Below, one piece after another: positions 1-8,456 of a stretch of DNA of 64,000 nt. The DNA comes from an uncultured Kineothrix sp. (GTDB lineage Bacteria > Bacillota > Clostridia > Lachnospirales > Lachnospiraceae). The stretch covers positions 1 through 64,000 of the forward strand of contig CAJUSR010000020.1 of assembly GCA_910588855.1 (NCBI GenBank), written 5' to 3'. Numbering within the stretch: the stretch's first letter is position 1; every line of letters starts with the position of its first letter. A model generated the notes under the pieces. The model saw only the letters and a program-made list of their open reading frames with translations, was not told the DNA's origin and did not search any database. The position numbers and the translations under genes were made by a program.

Positions 1-92
1 TGCATTTTGCATCCGGCGCCCTTCCAAGGTATGCCTTCTGCCTCTGCTCTTCCTGACCGGCCGTTTTGCTTATCTCGCCGGCAACGAAATTG

Positions 93-122
93 AGTATAGC
101 ACCAATATCCCCAAGCTGTCAA
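93..122 (-). promoter_or_regulatory. Sigma-A promoter firing out of the left edge
   Basis: On the minus strand there is a perfect TTGACA (117-122), an 18-bp spacer and TATACT (93-98). Transcription would start near position 86 and leave the window to the left. The first 85 transcribed bases contain a GCCGG/CCGGC stem but no convincing start codon with a ribosome binding site, so the transcript may have a structured leader or be an RNA gene that continues outside the window. I did not recognise a riboswitch class in it. Confidence 0.6.
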
Positions 123-190
123 CACTTTTTTTGAAATTTTTTCAAGTTTTTTTCTAATCTTTTACAACCACTATATCTTGTGGTTTTTCC

Positions 191-667
191 TTATCCTAAA
201 CACATAATCCAATGGGCAATATAGTTTCTATTATATACATGGATTAGTATTTCACTTTGCACTGTCCATTCCTTAATCTGTTCCCCAAACTGCCCCGTCG
301 GAAAACTATCTATGATTATGTATATTATCCAGAATATAACAAGAGCTTCCAACGCGCCTGCCAAAGCCCCGGCTATTGCATTAACCAAATTAACCACCGG
401 AAGTTTCGCCATCGTTTCTATAGACTTCATTAACATTCCTATCAAACGATACAAAAAACTTATTATAACAAGCAGGATAACGGCTATAATAATAATCCTC
501 ATATTCTTTTGCAGCACCCCGCCCAACAGAAGAAGCCCTATTGAAATCACTACAAGCGCCATAAACAAAGAAAATAATCCGTTTACTTCTTTCGCGAAAC
601 CACTCTTAAGACCTTTGAAAGCACGCCACACAATTAACGCCAAAAAACCAATTGCCAGTATATTCAC
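191..667 (-). CDS. CvpA-family membrane protein
   Basis: A 158-residue, very hydrophobic protein with about four membrane segments (roughly residues 3-20, 28-50, 56-78 and 100-120) and a short hydrophilic tail. The N-terminal pattern, a hydrophobic helix followed by RAFKGLKSGFAKE, is typical of the CvpA/colicin V production family, whose members are inner-membrane proteins of poorly defined role. The start is a GTG at 667 preceded by GAGGG at 8 bases. The gene lies 12 bases after the DUF5711 gene and is probably co-transcribed with it. The family call rests on topology and the N-terminal pattern; no catalytic residues are expected. Confidence 0.65.
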   Translation of the reverse strand: MNILAIGFLALIVWRAFKGLKSGFAKEVNGLFSLFMALVVISIGLLLLGGVLQKNMRIIIIAVILLVIISFLYRLIGMLMKSIETMAKLPVVNLVNAIAGALAGALEALVIFWIIYIIIDSFPTGQFGEQIKEWTVQSEILIHVYNRNYIAHWIMCLG

Positions 668-679
668 TTTTGTTTCCCT

Positions 680-1885
680 CTATTTCATTTCCATTACTCT
701 CATTGCATTCTGCGTCATAATCAGGAAACGGTTGCTCTTTTCCTGCGGAACAAAAAGGTACACTATTTCATCGAATTGTTCCCTAAAACGTTCTGTTCCA
801 TGTATATTATATACACTGTATTCTACATCGCTATATATAATAAACTCATCTTTATGGAAAACGATGTTCGTATATTCCATGTCAAATCCCTTGCTTGTAA
901 TCAGGCTTCCACTATCATCGTATATATTCAGCCTATATTTTCCGTCGCCTTCCGTATTTAAAAAAACAAGACCTACATATTCTTCATTGTAAAAAACCCC
1001 TTGCACCTTAACACTCAGAAGATTCTCTGCCGCACTAAGCGGTTTCTGGCTCCCGGCAAAAAACATAACCCTGTCGTCCGATACCGCAAACGCTGTATTG
1101 CTGTTCATAAAATGAATATATGGCACCACCGTTCCCTGATAATCATATCCGCTGACAAACCGGTCTGCCGACAAATTCTGCCCTACCTCGCCAAAATTAT
1201 GGAAAGCAATGGATGATTTTAAAATGCCGCTGTCTACATATAAATAAGAAATTGCCAGCAATTCCCCATTAGGGGATATACTAATATCCAACGGATAACC
1301 GGAGCGATCCATCGTCGTCTCACTTTCCACCAGAACATTCCCCGACGTATCGTATAAGTGTATCCTTGTTACCCTGGAATCGTCCAGCACAACCGCCACT
1401 ACCCCATTGGCCGACACACTGAATTTACGTATCGGGAGGTTGGTCGTAATTTCCCCGATACGGCCGGATGTATTCATAACGTAAATCGTCCTTCCGTTAT
1501 AATCGCCTATACCCACCACCGATCCATTCATATCCACCATCGGATTCTGCATTTCATAAGTCTGGTTCCAAAGAACCTGCCCTTTGCTGTCCATGCAATT
1601 TGCACCATCTTTACTATAAGTAAGAATATGGTTCCCAAAAGATAAATAGATGGAACCCTCCACCCTTGTTATTGGAATAGAATTTATAATTACACTTTCT
1701 TCGTATTCCCTATTCTTCCAACTGACAATAATCATTACTGCCACGGCAATTGCCAGCGCAATTCCAAGAACACTTCTATAAAAAATAGACAGCTTATGGC
1801 TTCTAATTCTTTCTTTATAATTAATATTACGTCCTTCTCTCGTTCTTTTTGTCCTGGAACGTAAATACTCCCTGACATTTGCCAT
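680..1885 (-). CDS. DUF5711-type membrane-anchored beta-propeller protein
   Basis: This 401-residue protein has a basic N-terminus (residues 1-32), one membrane segment (about 37-55) and a long extracytoplasmic part made of short beta-strand repeats. Stretches such as GNHILTYSKDGANCMDSKGQ and NVLVESETTMD look like propeller blades. The architecture matches the DUF5711 proteins common in Lachnospiraceae, whose function is not known. The start ATG has GGAGG 8 bases upstream. It is followed after 12 bases by the CvpA-like gene, so both probably act at the envelope. No enzymatic motif is visible; a sensor or scaffold role is only a guess. Confidence 0.6.
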   Translation of the reverse strand: MANVREYLRSRTKRTREGRNINYKERIRSHKLSIFYRSVLGIALAIAVAVMIIVSWKNREYEESVIINSIPITRVEGSIYLSFGNHILTYSKDGANCMDSKGQVLWNQTYEMQNPMVDMNGSVVGIGDYNGRTIYVMNTSGRIGEITTNLPIRKFSVSANGVVAVVLDDSRVTRIHLYDTSGNVLVESETTMDRSGYPLDISISPNGELLAISYLYVDSGILKSSIAFHNFGEVGQNLSADRFVSGYDYQGTVVPYIHFMNSNTAFAVSDDRVMFFAGSQKPLSAAENLLSVKVQGVFYNEEYVGLVFLNTEGDGKYRLNIYDDSGSLITSKGFDMEYTNIVFHKDEFIIYSDVEYSVYNIHGTERFREQFDEIVYLFVPQEKSNRFLIMTQNAMRVMEMK

Positions 1886-1949
1886 TCCAAACCTCCATGT
1901 GTAAATATGTCATTTATTTTAACACACTTATTTAACGGCTTCAATTCTT

Positions 1950-2603
1950 TTAGGGTTCTTCCATTATCTCGCTTGTCCGGACGGCAGCCTGGACAAAGTT
2001 GCTGATTTTATCATATCTGTTAATTGTTGTTACTGCTATAGCGCAAAAAACAACCAATATCCCTATTGCCACTATCCGTATCCAAAGATATATGGATACT
2101 TCAGCCGGCTGCTCTTTGCTGCTTAAAGCTACCAATTCAGCTTTTGTTCCGATTTCCGTTTCCCTTTGGGGAATATATCGGCTGCGGCTCATACTTTCTT
2201 CATAATACCCGCTCAAACAGTCCTTCATTTTATCATCCGCATCATAAAAAATATAATACCCCTTTATCGGCTGGCCCCCTTCTTTCGTTCCCACCAAAAT
2301 ACCATCATACCCGCTTCCCTCTCGTTCCCACAAAGCGGTATCCACGTTCCCTATCCATTCATAGCCCTTCCCATCCTCTTTCATCCATAAGCGGCTTTCT
2401 TCTTCCAATCTGCAAATCCCATATATAATATACCATTCTTTTCCGGATTTTTTATCTTTTTTCCCATACAAAAGATACTTGTCCTCTTTTATAAATCCCT
2501 TCTGTCTTAAAACCTTGATATATTGTAATGCATAGTCTTCTATGTAAACAACCTTATCATCTTCTATCACACCCACCTTACCGGCAGCCTTCGGCAATTC
2601 CAT
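1950..2603 (-). CDS. Uncharacterised protein with C-terminal membrane segment
   Basis: I do not recognise a named family. The 217-residue protein has an acidic/basic soluble part (residues 1-170), a hydrophobic segment near 172-195 (IYLWIRIVAIGILVVFCAIA) and a short acidic tail, which suggests a tail-anchored membrane protein. The chosen ATG (2603) has GGGGAG 6 bases upstream; an ATG 13 codons earlier lacks this spacing. It lies 64 bases before the DUF5711 gene in the same direction and may belong to the same envelope operon. Upstream lie the 118-bp repeat and the galM terminator, so transcription probably begins between the repeat and this start. Confidence 0.5.
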   Translation of the reverse strand: MELPKAAGKVGVIEDDKVVYIEDYALQYIKVLRQKGFIKEDKYLLYGKKDKKSGKEWYIIYGICRLEEESRLWMKEDGKGYEWIGNVDTALWEREGSGYDGILVGTKEGGQPIKGYYIFYDADDKMKDCLSGYYEESMSRSRYIPQRETEIGTKAELVALSSKEQPAEVSIYLWIRIVAIGILVVFCAIAVTTINRYDKISNFVQAAVRTSEIMEEP

Positions 2604-2750
2604 TCCCATCTCCCCTTTCCATCTATATTTCTTATCCCACATACTGCCAATATATTATATCATCGGCTATTTATCTTTTTTATCGGAATATGTCATATTG
2701 CCCATACTTTTCATCGACTTTTTACCCTTTAACAGCCATCCTCATTCTGC

Positions 2751-2868
2751 TTGCAGGATTCTCCGCCTGCGGCGGGTCGCTACAGCGACATGCTCCCCTG
2801 CGCCGCAGTGCGATTATTGCTTTTTACCATATAGGAAATTCGGAGGACTTTCCTATATGGTAAAAAAG
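2751..2868. repeat. Dispersed 118-bp repeat, copy 1
   Basis: This segment is about 90% identical to 31604-31722. It contains a perfect stem (ACCATATAGGAAA against TTTCCTATATGGT, around 2826-2862) and a GC-rich part with CGCCTGCGGCGG. It sits directly after the galM terminator on the minus strand. Between the two copies the stem changes T-A to G-C on both arms (TACC/GGTA to TGCC/GGCA), which suggests the folded form is selected. No open reading frame is present. Confidence 0.75.
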
Positions 2869-2887
2869 CGGAACCCTCCGGTTCCGC
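2868..2887 (-). terminator. Intrinsic terminator of galM
   Basis: The stem GCGGAACC/GGTTCCGC with a 4-base loop is followed on the minus strand by six Ts (2862-2867). It lies 12 bases after the galM stop codon. Confidence 0.8.
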
Positions 2888-2898
2888 CCTGCTTGCTG

Positions 2899-3942
2899 TT
2901 ATATTTCAAATTTATATATAGTAGTTGTATCATATTCCCTGTCTGGGCCGAAAACTGCTGACGGGAAAGATGGTTTATTTGCCGTATCGGGATAATATTG
3001 TGTTTCCAGACACAGCCCATTCCTATAATCATAGACAGCCCCTCTTTTTCCGGCTCCTTTTTCGATAAAATTGCCCGCATAGAACTGGACTCCCGGCAAA
3101 TCCGTATAAACTTTCATAACTCTGCCGCTTCCCGGCTCTTCCACAGTCGCTATATGGCGCAAAGTTCCTGCCTCACCGTCCAAAACCCAGTTATGGTCAT
3201 AGCCTCCCGTCAATTTCAACTGTTCAAAATCTGCATCAATTTCGTTTCCAATTTGTTTCGGTTCCGCAAAGTCCATCGGTGTTCCTTGAACCGGCGCAAT
3301 TTCCCCTGTCGGAATCGCCCCTGCCACTACAGGTGTATAATGGGCAGCATTTAACGTCAGGATATGCCCATAAATTTCCCCTGCGTCATGCCCTGCCAAA
3401 TTAAAATAACTATGGTTCGTCATATTGATAATTGTCTGTTTATCGCTTGTTGCATGATAATGGATTTTCAGTTCATTGTCTTCCGTTAAAGTATAAGAAA
3501 CTTTTATCTTTTTATTTCCGGGGAATCCCATCTCCCCATCAGGCCCTTCCAAATAGAAAGTGATGCTGTTATCGCTTTCCTCTGCCTTCCAAACTTTTTT
3601 ATGATACCCTAAGTCCAAATGGCTGTGTAAGTTATTTTTCCCGTCATTTACATCCAGTTTATATTCTATTCCGTCCAAAGCAAATGCTGCATTGGCGATA
3701 CGGTTTGCATTCGGCCCAATCGTCGCCCCAAAATTAGCGGCATTTGCATAATAATCCTCCAACTTATCATATCCTAATACCACGTCCTCTATCCTGCCTT
3801 GTTTATCAGGCACATAAAGATTGGCAAGTATTGCCCCGTAATTAATCACTTCCGCCTTCATTCCATTGCTGTTTTCCATACTATATAAATAAATCTCGGT
3901 ACCGTCTTCCATTGTTCCAAAGACCGTTTTTTTCATTATCAT
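2899..3942 (-). CDS. galM: Aldose 1-epimerase (galactose mutarotase)
   Basis: The 347-residue protein has the usual length and motifs of galactose mutarotase: FGATIGPNANRIANA near residue 75, the active-site histidine motif TNHSYFNLAGH near residue 173, and the C-terminal LCLETQYYPD, whose glutamate acts as catalytic base. It interconverts alpha and beta anomers of galactose/glucose in the cytoplasm, the first step of the Leloir pathway. The ATG at 3942 is preceded by GGAGGG. No other gal genes are next to it; it follows recR by 59 bases and ends in a clear terminator. In this window, which has two sugar-uptake loci, it may serve anomers released by a phosphorylase, but that is inference. Confidence 0.93.
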   Translation of the reverse strand: MIMKKTVFGTMEDGTEIYLYSMENSNGMKAEVINYGAILANLYVPDKQGRIEDVVLGYDKLEDYYANAANFGATIGPNANRIANAAFALDGIEYKLDVNDGKNNLHSHLDLGYHKKVWKAEESDNSITFYLEGPDGEMGFPGNKKIKVSYTLTEDNELKIHYHATSDKQTIINMTNHSYFNLAGHDAGEIYGHILTLNAAHYTPVVAGAIPTGEIAPVQGTPMDFAEPKQIGNEIDADFEQLKLTGGYDHNWVLDGEAGTLRHIATVEEPGSGRVMKVYTDLPGVQFYAGNFIEKGAGKRGAVYDYRNGLCLETQYYPDTANKPSFPSAVFGPDREYDTTTIYKFEI

Positions 3943-4001
3943 CTGATTCCCTCCGCATTTTTCTTCTCATCCTGCCCGCCGCACGCTTTTTAGTTCCCCA
4001 T

Positions 4002-4598
4002 TTATAATTCTATTCTGCCTTCCAGCGCCCTAAGCAATGTAACTTCATCAATATATTCCAAATCCCCTCCCACTGGTACACCACTGGCTATCCTCGTCAC
4101 CCGGATGCCCGTAGGTTTTATCAGCTTCCCGATATACATCGCCGTAGTTTCGCCTTCCAGGCTGGAATTGGTCGCTATTATCACTTCCGTCACATCCCCC
4201 TCCAGCCTTGTCATCAATTCCTTTAAACGGATATCATTAGGGCCGATTCCTAGCATAGGGGAAATCGCCCCATGCAATACATGGTATACTCCCATGTACT
4301 TCCCCGTCTTTTCATAAGCTGCCAAATCCCTTGCGTTTTCCACTACCATAATCATGCTGTGATCCCGCTTCCGGCTGCTGCATACCGGGCACAATTCCTG
4401 GTCGGTAAGCGTATAACATTCCCTGCAATACCGGACGTTTTCCTTTGCATCCACAATTGATTTTGCTAAACGTTCCACCTTATCCTTAGGCATGTTGACC
4501 ATATGGAATGCCAGACGCTGTGCCGATTTTGCCCCAATTCCCGGAAGCGCTGCCAGCTCATCGATTAATCTGTTAATATGTCCGCTATACAAATCCAT
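4002..4598 (-). CDS. recR: Recombination mediator protein RecR
   Basis: The 198-residue protein shows the RecR layout: N-terminal helix-hairpin-helix (LAALPGIGAKSAQRLAFHM), a four-cysteine zinc finger (CRECYTLTDQELCPVC, about residues 58-73) and a Toprim domain (MVVENARDLAAYEKTGKYMG and the following acidic residues). RecR acts with RecF/RecO in loading RecA at single-stranded gaps. Its ATG overlaps the ybaB stop by one base (TAATG), indicating translational coupling in the conserved dnaX-ybaB-recR operon. Confidence 0.97.
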   Translation of the reverse strand: MDLYSGHINRLIDELAALPGIGAKSAQRLAFHMVNMPKDKVERLAKSIVDAKENVRYCRECYTLTDQELCPVCSSRKRDHSMIMVVENARDLAAYEKTGKYMGVYHVLHGAISPMLGIGPNDIRLKELMTRLEGDVTEVIIATNSSLEGETTAMYIGKLIKPTGIRVTRIASGVPVGGDLEYIDEVTLLRALEGRIEL

Positions 4599-4948
4599 TA
4601 GAACGGGAAGCCTCCTCCAAGACCCAAGCCTCCGGCCATCTTATTCATAACCTCCGCATTGGCTTCTTCTGCTTTCCGAAGCGCTTCATTGGTTGCCGCC
4701 ACAATCAAGTCTTCCAGCATTTCCACATCTTCCGGATCTACTACCTCTTCCGAAAGCTTTACTTTTAATATCTCTTTCTTTCCACTTACCGTTACCTCCA
4801 CAGCACCGCCTCCGGCCGCCGCAGTAAACTCTTTTGCCTCCAGCTCTTTCTGGTTTTCTTCCATTTGACGCTGCATCCGTTGTGCCTGCTTCATCAAATT
4901 ATTCATATTGCCGGGCATCCCGCCCGGAAATCCGCCTCGCTTTGCCAT
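4598..4948 (-). CDS. YbaB/EbfC nucleoid-associated protein
   Basis: The 116-residue protein has the family's signature: a glycine/methionine-rich start with MPGNMNNLMKQAQRMQRQME, a strand segment VEVTVSGKKEILKVKLS and the C-terminal helix of LIVAATNEALRKAEE. YbaB proteins form small DNA-binding dimers with a tweezer-like shape. It is placed between dnaX (25 bases upstream) and recR (1-base overlap), the classical synteny. Confidence 0.95.
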   Translation of the reverse strand: MAKRGGFPGGMPGNMNNLMKQAQRMQRQMEENQKELEAKEFTAAAGGGAVEVTVSGKKEILKVKLSEEVVDPEDVEMLEDLIVAATNEALRKAEEANAEVMNKMAGGLGLGGGFPF

Positions 4949-4973
4949 TTTGCCAATCCTCCAATTGTTTTAT

Positions 4974-6551
4974 TTATTCATCTTCTATTTCTATTTCCAT
5001 ATGGATTAGTTTGCTTAAATCAATATAGGAATCCTCAAATATTTTATTGTCTGCAAGGCTTTGGACCTCCAGTTCGATTTCCTTTTGGACAGCCTCGGAA
5101 ACTGCCCTTTGCAGCAATTCTTTATTCTTCTGGTTCGTCATGAAATAATCCGATGCCAGACCTTCCTTTACTACTACCAGCAGCTTATTGTCCCCGCCCA
5201 AACTCAAACGGGCATCTTTTAGATACGTCTTCATAGGCTGCCCTATATCCGCCACAATGGATGGCCAATTCCCTACTACACGTTTCACATCCTCCGGAAC
5301 TGCTTTGGGCATCTCCGTATCCGGCTGTTCCTGCCTTACCTGTGTTTGCCCTTCGTAAGGCTTCCCGTCCATACCCTGTTGTGCGGCAACAACCATGCCA
5401 TTTTCCAGTTTGCTTTCCAAATTCCGCACCCGTTCCAGTAAAGAATCCGTATCCTTTTCCATACTCGGCCGGCATAGTTTAATCAAGGCTACCTCAATCA
5501 GTATCCTTTTCTGGGAAGCATACTTGATACGCCCTGAAAGTTCGGAAAAAATGCGGATATACCTGATAGTAGTATCCATATCCGCCATTTCCGCCTCAGC
5601 TTTCAGCCTTTTCATATTTTCAGTAGATACATCGATGACTTCTTCTATATTCTCCGAGCTTTGCGCCAGCAACAGATTGCGCAGATACCATGTAAAATCC
5701 GTCACAAACTGGGAAAGCTCCCGTCCTTGAACTACAATTTCCTCCAAAAGTTCTATACAGCCCGTAACATCCTTTTCCAACGTTAACTCAAACAAACGGC
5801 TGAACACAGAAGTATCCACTGCCCCTAATACTTCCAGCGCCTTATCATAAGTCAACTCTTCCCCGAAATGGAATGCAATGCATTGATCCAGCAAACTAAG
5901 GGCATCCCGCATAGAGCCATCCGCCGCTTTGGCTATATAGCGCAACGCCTTATCTTCCACATGAACCCCTTCTGTCTCCATCAATTCAGACAGCCTGTCG
6001 GCTATAGTATCAATGGTTATCCGTTTAAAATCATACCTTTGGCATCTGGACATAATTGTAATCGGTATTTTATGGGCTTCCGTTGTCGCCAGAATAAAAA
6101 TAACATATGACGGCGGCTCCTCCAAAGTCTTAAGAAGCGCATTAAACGCTCCTATGGACAACATATGGACCTCGTCAATAATATAAACTTTGTATTTACC
6201 CTCTGCCGGGGAATAAGATACTTCGTCTACTATTTCACGGATATTGTCTACCCCGTTGTTGGAAGCGGCATCTATTTCAATCACGTTCATACTGGCATTG
6301 GACGCAATCGCCCTGCACAGGGAGCATTCCCCGCAGGGACTGCCATCCACCGGATTTTCACAATTGACTGCCTTTGCAAAAATCTTGGCGATGGTCGTTT
6401 TCCCTGTTCCCCGGGTTCCGCAAAATAAATAAGCGTGTCCGATACGTTCCGCCTTTATCTGATTTGTCAACGTAGTTACAATATGCTCCTGGCCTTTTAC
6501 CTCATCAAAGCTTTGGGGCCGGAACTTACGGTACAATGCTGTATAAGACAT
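4974..6551 (-). CDS. dnaX: DNA polymerase III subunit gamma/tau
   Basis: The 525-residue clamp-loader ATPase has Walker A GTRGTGKTT (residues 45-53), a zinc module with four cysteines at about 64-79 (CENPVDGSPCGECSLC), Walker B in VYIIDEVHML, and the SRC arginine-finger motif (IMSRCQRYDF). The C-terminal tau-like part (from about residue 370) is shorter than in E. coli. The start codon has GAGAGG upstream. pfkA ends 12 bases before it, so the two are probably transcribed together, an unusual link between glycolysis and replication genes. I saw no obvious programmed frameshift sequence. Confidence 0.96.
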   Translation of the reverse strand: MSYTALYRKFRPQSFDEVKGQEHIVTTLTNQIKAERIGHAYLFCGTRGTGKTTIAKIFAKAVNCENPVDGSPCGECSLCRAIASNASMNVIEIDAASNNGVDNIREIVDEVSYSPAEGKYKVYIIDEVHMLSIGAFNALLKTLEEPPSYVIFILATTEAHKIPITIMSRCQRYDFKRITIDTIADRLSELMETEGVHVEDKALRYIAKAADGSMRDALSLLDQCIAFHFGEELTYDKALEVLGAVDTSVFSRLFELTLEKDVTGCIELLEEIVVQGRELSQFVTDFTWYLRNLLLAQSSENIEEVIDVSTENMKRLKAEAEMADMDTTIRYIRIFSELSGRIKYASQKRILIEVALIKLCRPSMEKDTDSLLERVRNLESKLENGMVVAAQQGMDGKPYEGQTQVRQEQPDTEMPKAVPEDVKRVVGNWPSIVADIGQPMKTYLKDARLSLGGDNKLLVVVKEGLASDYFMTNQKNKELLQRAVSEAVQKEIELEVQSLADNKIFEDSYIDLSKLIHMEIEIEDE

Positions 6552-6563
6552 AAAAACCTCTCT

Positions 6564-7637
6564 TTAATCGCCGAAGCTTATCCCAAGCAATTTCGCTTCT
6601 TTTACAATACTTGCATCGGGTGCAACCATTTTCAGTTTACCCGCAACTTCCTCCAAAGGCACTTTTACCACTTCGCGGTTCCTGTAGCCTACCATAAAGC
6701 CATATTCCCCCTTCAGTATCAGCTTGCCTGCCTCAGAGCCAAGCCTGCTGGCAAATACCCTGTCATAAGGGCACGGGCTTCCGCCTCTTTGTGTATGCCC
6801 GGGTACCGTTACCCTGACATCGTATCCTGTCTTCTCCTGGATTTTCGCTGCAATTTCATAGGAAACCGACGGATATTTATAGTTCTTCATTTTTTCTTTA
6901 AATTCTTTCTTTGACAGTTTTGCATCCGCTTTTGAAATTGCCCCTTCCGCAACCGCAAGAATCGTAAATTTGCTGCCGTTTTTATTTCTTTCCTCTATCT
7001 TTTCAATTACTTTCTTAATGTCATAAGGTATTTCCGGAATCAGGATAATATCGGCCCCTCCTGCCATCCCTGCATTCAATGTCAAATACCCTACCTTATG
7101 GCCCATAACTTCCACGATAAACACACGCCCATGAGAAGCTGCCGTCGTATGGATACAGTCAATAGCATCCGTAGCAATATTTACTGCGCTCTGGAAGCCA
7201 AAGGTCATGTCTGTTCCCCACAAGTCATTATCAATTGTCTTAGGCAGCGTTACTACATTCAGCCCTTCATTGCGCAGAAGGTTCGCTGTCTTATGTGTGC
7301 CGTTCCCACCTAAAATCACAAGGCAGTCCAAACGAAGCTTGTAATAGTTCTGCTTCATCGCCTCTACCTTATCCAGCCCGTTTTCATCCGGTTCCCTTAT
7401 CTGCTTAAAAGGCGTTCTGGAACTCCCCAATATCGTTCCCCCTTTTGTCAGTACTCCTGAAAAATCAGCAGGGGTAAGCATACGGAAATTGCCGTAGATA
7501 AGTCCTTTGTAACCTTCCAAAAAGCCGTACATCTCCAAATCTTCGCCGCTGTGGAATAAACATTTTGCCACTCCGCGCATCGCCGCATTCAATGCCTGAC
7601 AGTCACCGCCGCTGGTCAACATTCCGATTCTTTTCAT
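6564..7637 (-). CDS. pfkA: 6-phosphofructokinase (phosphoryl donor uncertain)
   Basis: The 357-residue protein has PFK motifs: TSGGDCQALNAAM at the N-terminus, GGNGTHKTA at the donor-binding loop, PKTIDNDLWGTDMTFGF with the catalytic aspartate, and PGHTQRGGSPCPYDR for fructose 6-phosphate binding. It phosphorylates fructose 6-phosphate in glycolysis. The donor loop is odd: the usual ATP-type GGDGS is GGNGT, while PKTIDND carries the lysine found in pyrophosphate-using enzymes. That mix means the donor, ATP or PPi, cannot be fixed from sequence. AAAGGAGG precedes the ATG, and a promoter lies 64 bases upstream. dnaX follows after 12 bases. Confidence 0.9.
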   Translation of the reverse strand: MKRIGMLTSGGDCQALNAAMRGVAKCLFHSGEDLEMYGFLEGYKGLIYGNFRMLTPADFSGVLTKGGTILGSSRTPFKQIREPDENGLDKVEAMKQNYYKLRLDCLVILGGNGTHKTANLLRNEGLNVVTLPKTIDNDLWGTDMTFGFQSAVNIATDAIDCIHTTAASHGRVFIVEVMGHKVGYLTLNAGMAGGADIILIPEIPYDIKKVIEKIEERNKNGSKFTILAVAEGAISKADAKLSKKEFKEKMKNYKYPSVSYEIAAKIQEKTGYDVRVTVPGHTQRGGSPCPYDRVFASRLGSEAGKLILKGEYGFMVGYRNREVVKVPLEEVAGKLKMVAPDASIVKEAKLLGISFGD

Positions 7638-7700
7638 TATTCATCCTCCTTTAAGCTTCTTAAGGCTTGTCGTAAGCCCGTGCTATTAACTCATTATTCA

Positions 7701-7729
7701 ATTATATAATAATTTACTTTTTATCACAA
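7701..7729 (-). promoter_or_regulatory. Promoter of pfkA-dnaX-ybaB-recR
   Basis: On the minus strand TTGTGA (7724-7729), a 17-bp spacer and a perfect TATAAT (7701-7706) precede pfkA by about 64 bases. Confidence 0.65.
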
Positions 7730-7773
7730 CTCATGTTTTTACATATCAAACCAAAAAAAATCTCGGATTCATC

Positions 7774-7802
7774 TTGATTAAATTTGCTTTTTAGGATAGA
7801 AT
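7774..7802 (+). promoter_or_regulatory. Promoter of tRNA-Ser gene
   Basis: TTGATT (7774-7779), 17-bp spacer, TAGAAT (7797-7802), 22 bases before the tRNA 5' end. The region between this and the pfkA promoter is AT-rich with no gene. Confidence 0.6.
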
Positions 7803-7824
7803 AATATCTGTTATTTGCACCAAT

Positions 7825-7912
7825 GGAGATGTACCCAAGTGGCTGAAGGGTCCGCACTCGAAATGCGGTAGGTCGGGCAACCGGCGCGAGAGTTCAAATC
7901 TCTCCATCTCCG
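7825..7912 (+). tRNA. tRNA-Ser (anticodon CGA)
   Basis: An 88-nt class II tRNA: acceptor GGAGATG/CATCTCC with discriminator G, anticodon stem CCGCA/TGCGG enclosing loop CTCGAAA (anticodon CGA, reads UCG), a long variable arm (GTCGGGCAACCGGC) and the T-loop TTCAAAT. The CCA end is not encoded. The DUF3592 gene starts 55 bases downstream with no terminator between, so read-through is possible. Confidence 0.95.
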
Positions 7913-7967
7913 TTATCCATTTTTAATATTTTATAAATTTATATTATTTCACAGGAGGTATTTTATT

Positions 7968-8441
7968 ATGGATAGCAGTTTTTATCTTGCATCAGGAGGC
8001 TTGACAATTCTTTTTGGTCTGATTGTCGGTATTGTAGCATTTAGTTTTTTCCGTCGTTTCAAAAAAGTAAGCAGCATCCTCAACCGCGCGCACGAGATGA
8101 CCGCTACTGCCAATGGAAGGATTAGTGAAATTATCAATGTCCGCCGCCGCAACCGCTCATTCCGCTGGACAAATGAATATCCGGCAATTACATATACGGT
8201 AGACAATAAAGACTATACTACTAAACTGGATTATGCCGAAAAAAGAAAAGGGCATTACAGCCTTGGCGGCAATTACCGCGTTTGTTACTCCCCTTCAGAC
8301 CCTTCCTGCTGTATCGTAGAAGAGTTCAGGAAACCTATGCAGAGCAACCGCACACAATCCCTTGTTTTTACCGTAATATTTGCTATTATTACCTTTAATT
8401 TTATTATCACTGGACTTTCAGAAATATTCCTGCATTTATAA
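7968..8441 (+). CDS. DUF3592-like membrane protein
   Basis: The 157-residue protein has two membrane segments (about 8-28 and 133-153) flanking a soluble beta-rich part with FRWTNEYPAITYTVDNKDYT and GNYRVCYSPSDPSC, the pattern of DUF3592 proteins (a strand-rich extracytoplasmic domain). The function of the family is not known. AGGAGG stands 10 bases before the ATG. It is a single gene between the tRNA and a stem-loop terminator. The DUF assignment is by resemblance of the two-helix layout and the VxYxxxxP-like motif. Confidence 0.55.
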   Translation: MDSSFYLASGGLTILFGLIVGIVAFSFFRRFKKVSSILNRAHEMTATANGRISEIINVRRRNRSFRWTNEYPAITYTVDNKDYTTKLDYAEKRKGHYSLGGNYRVCYSPSDPSCCIVEEFRKPMQSNRTQSLVFTVIFAIITFNFIITGLSEIFLHL

Positions 8442-8456
8442 TTATAGAAAAATTTT

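Noticed and set aside
312..992. Long plus-strand open frame opposite the CvpA and DUF5711 genes
   Set aside because: It is antisense to two well-supported genes, has no ribosome binding site and low-complexity composition.
4974..6551. Programmed frameshift in dnaX
   Set aside because: No slippery A-run followed by a stem was seen in the expected region.
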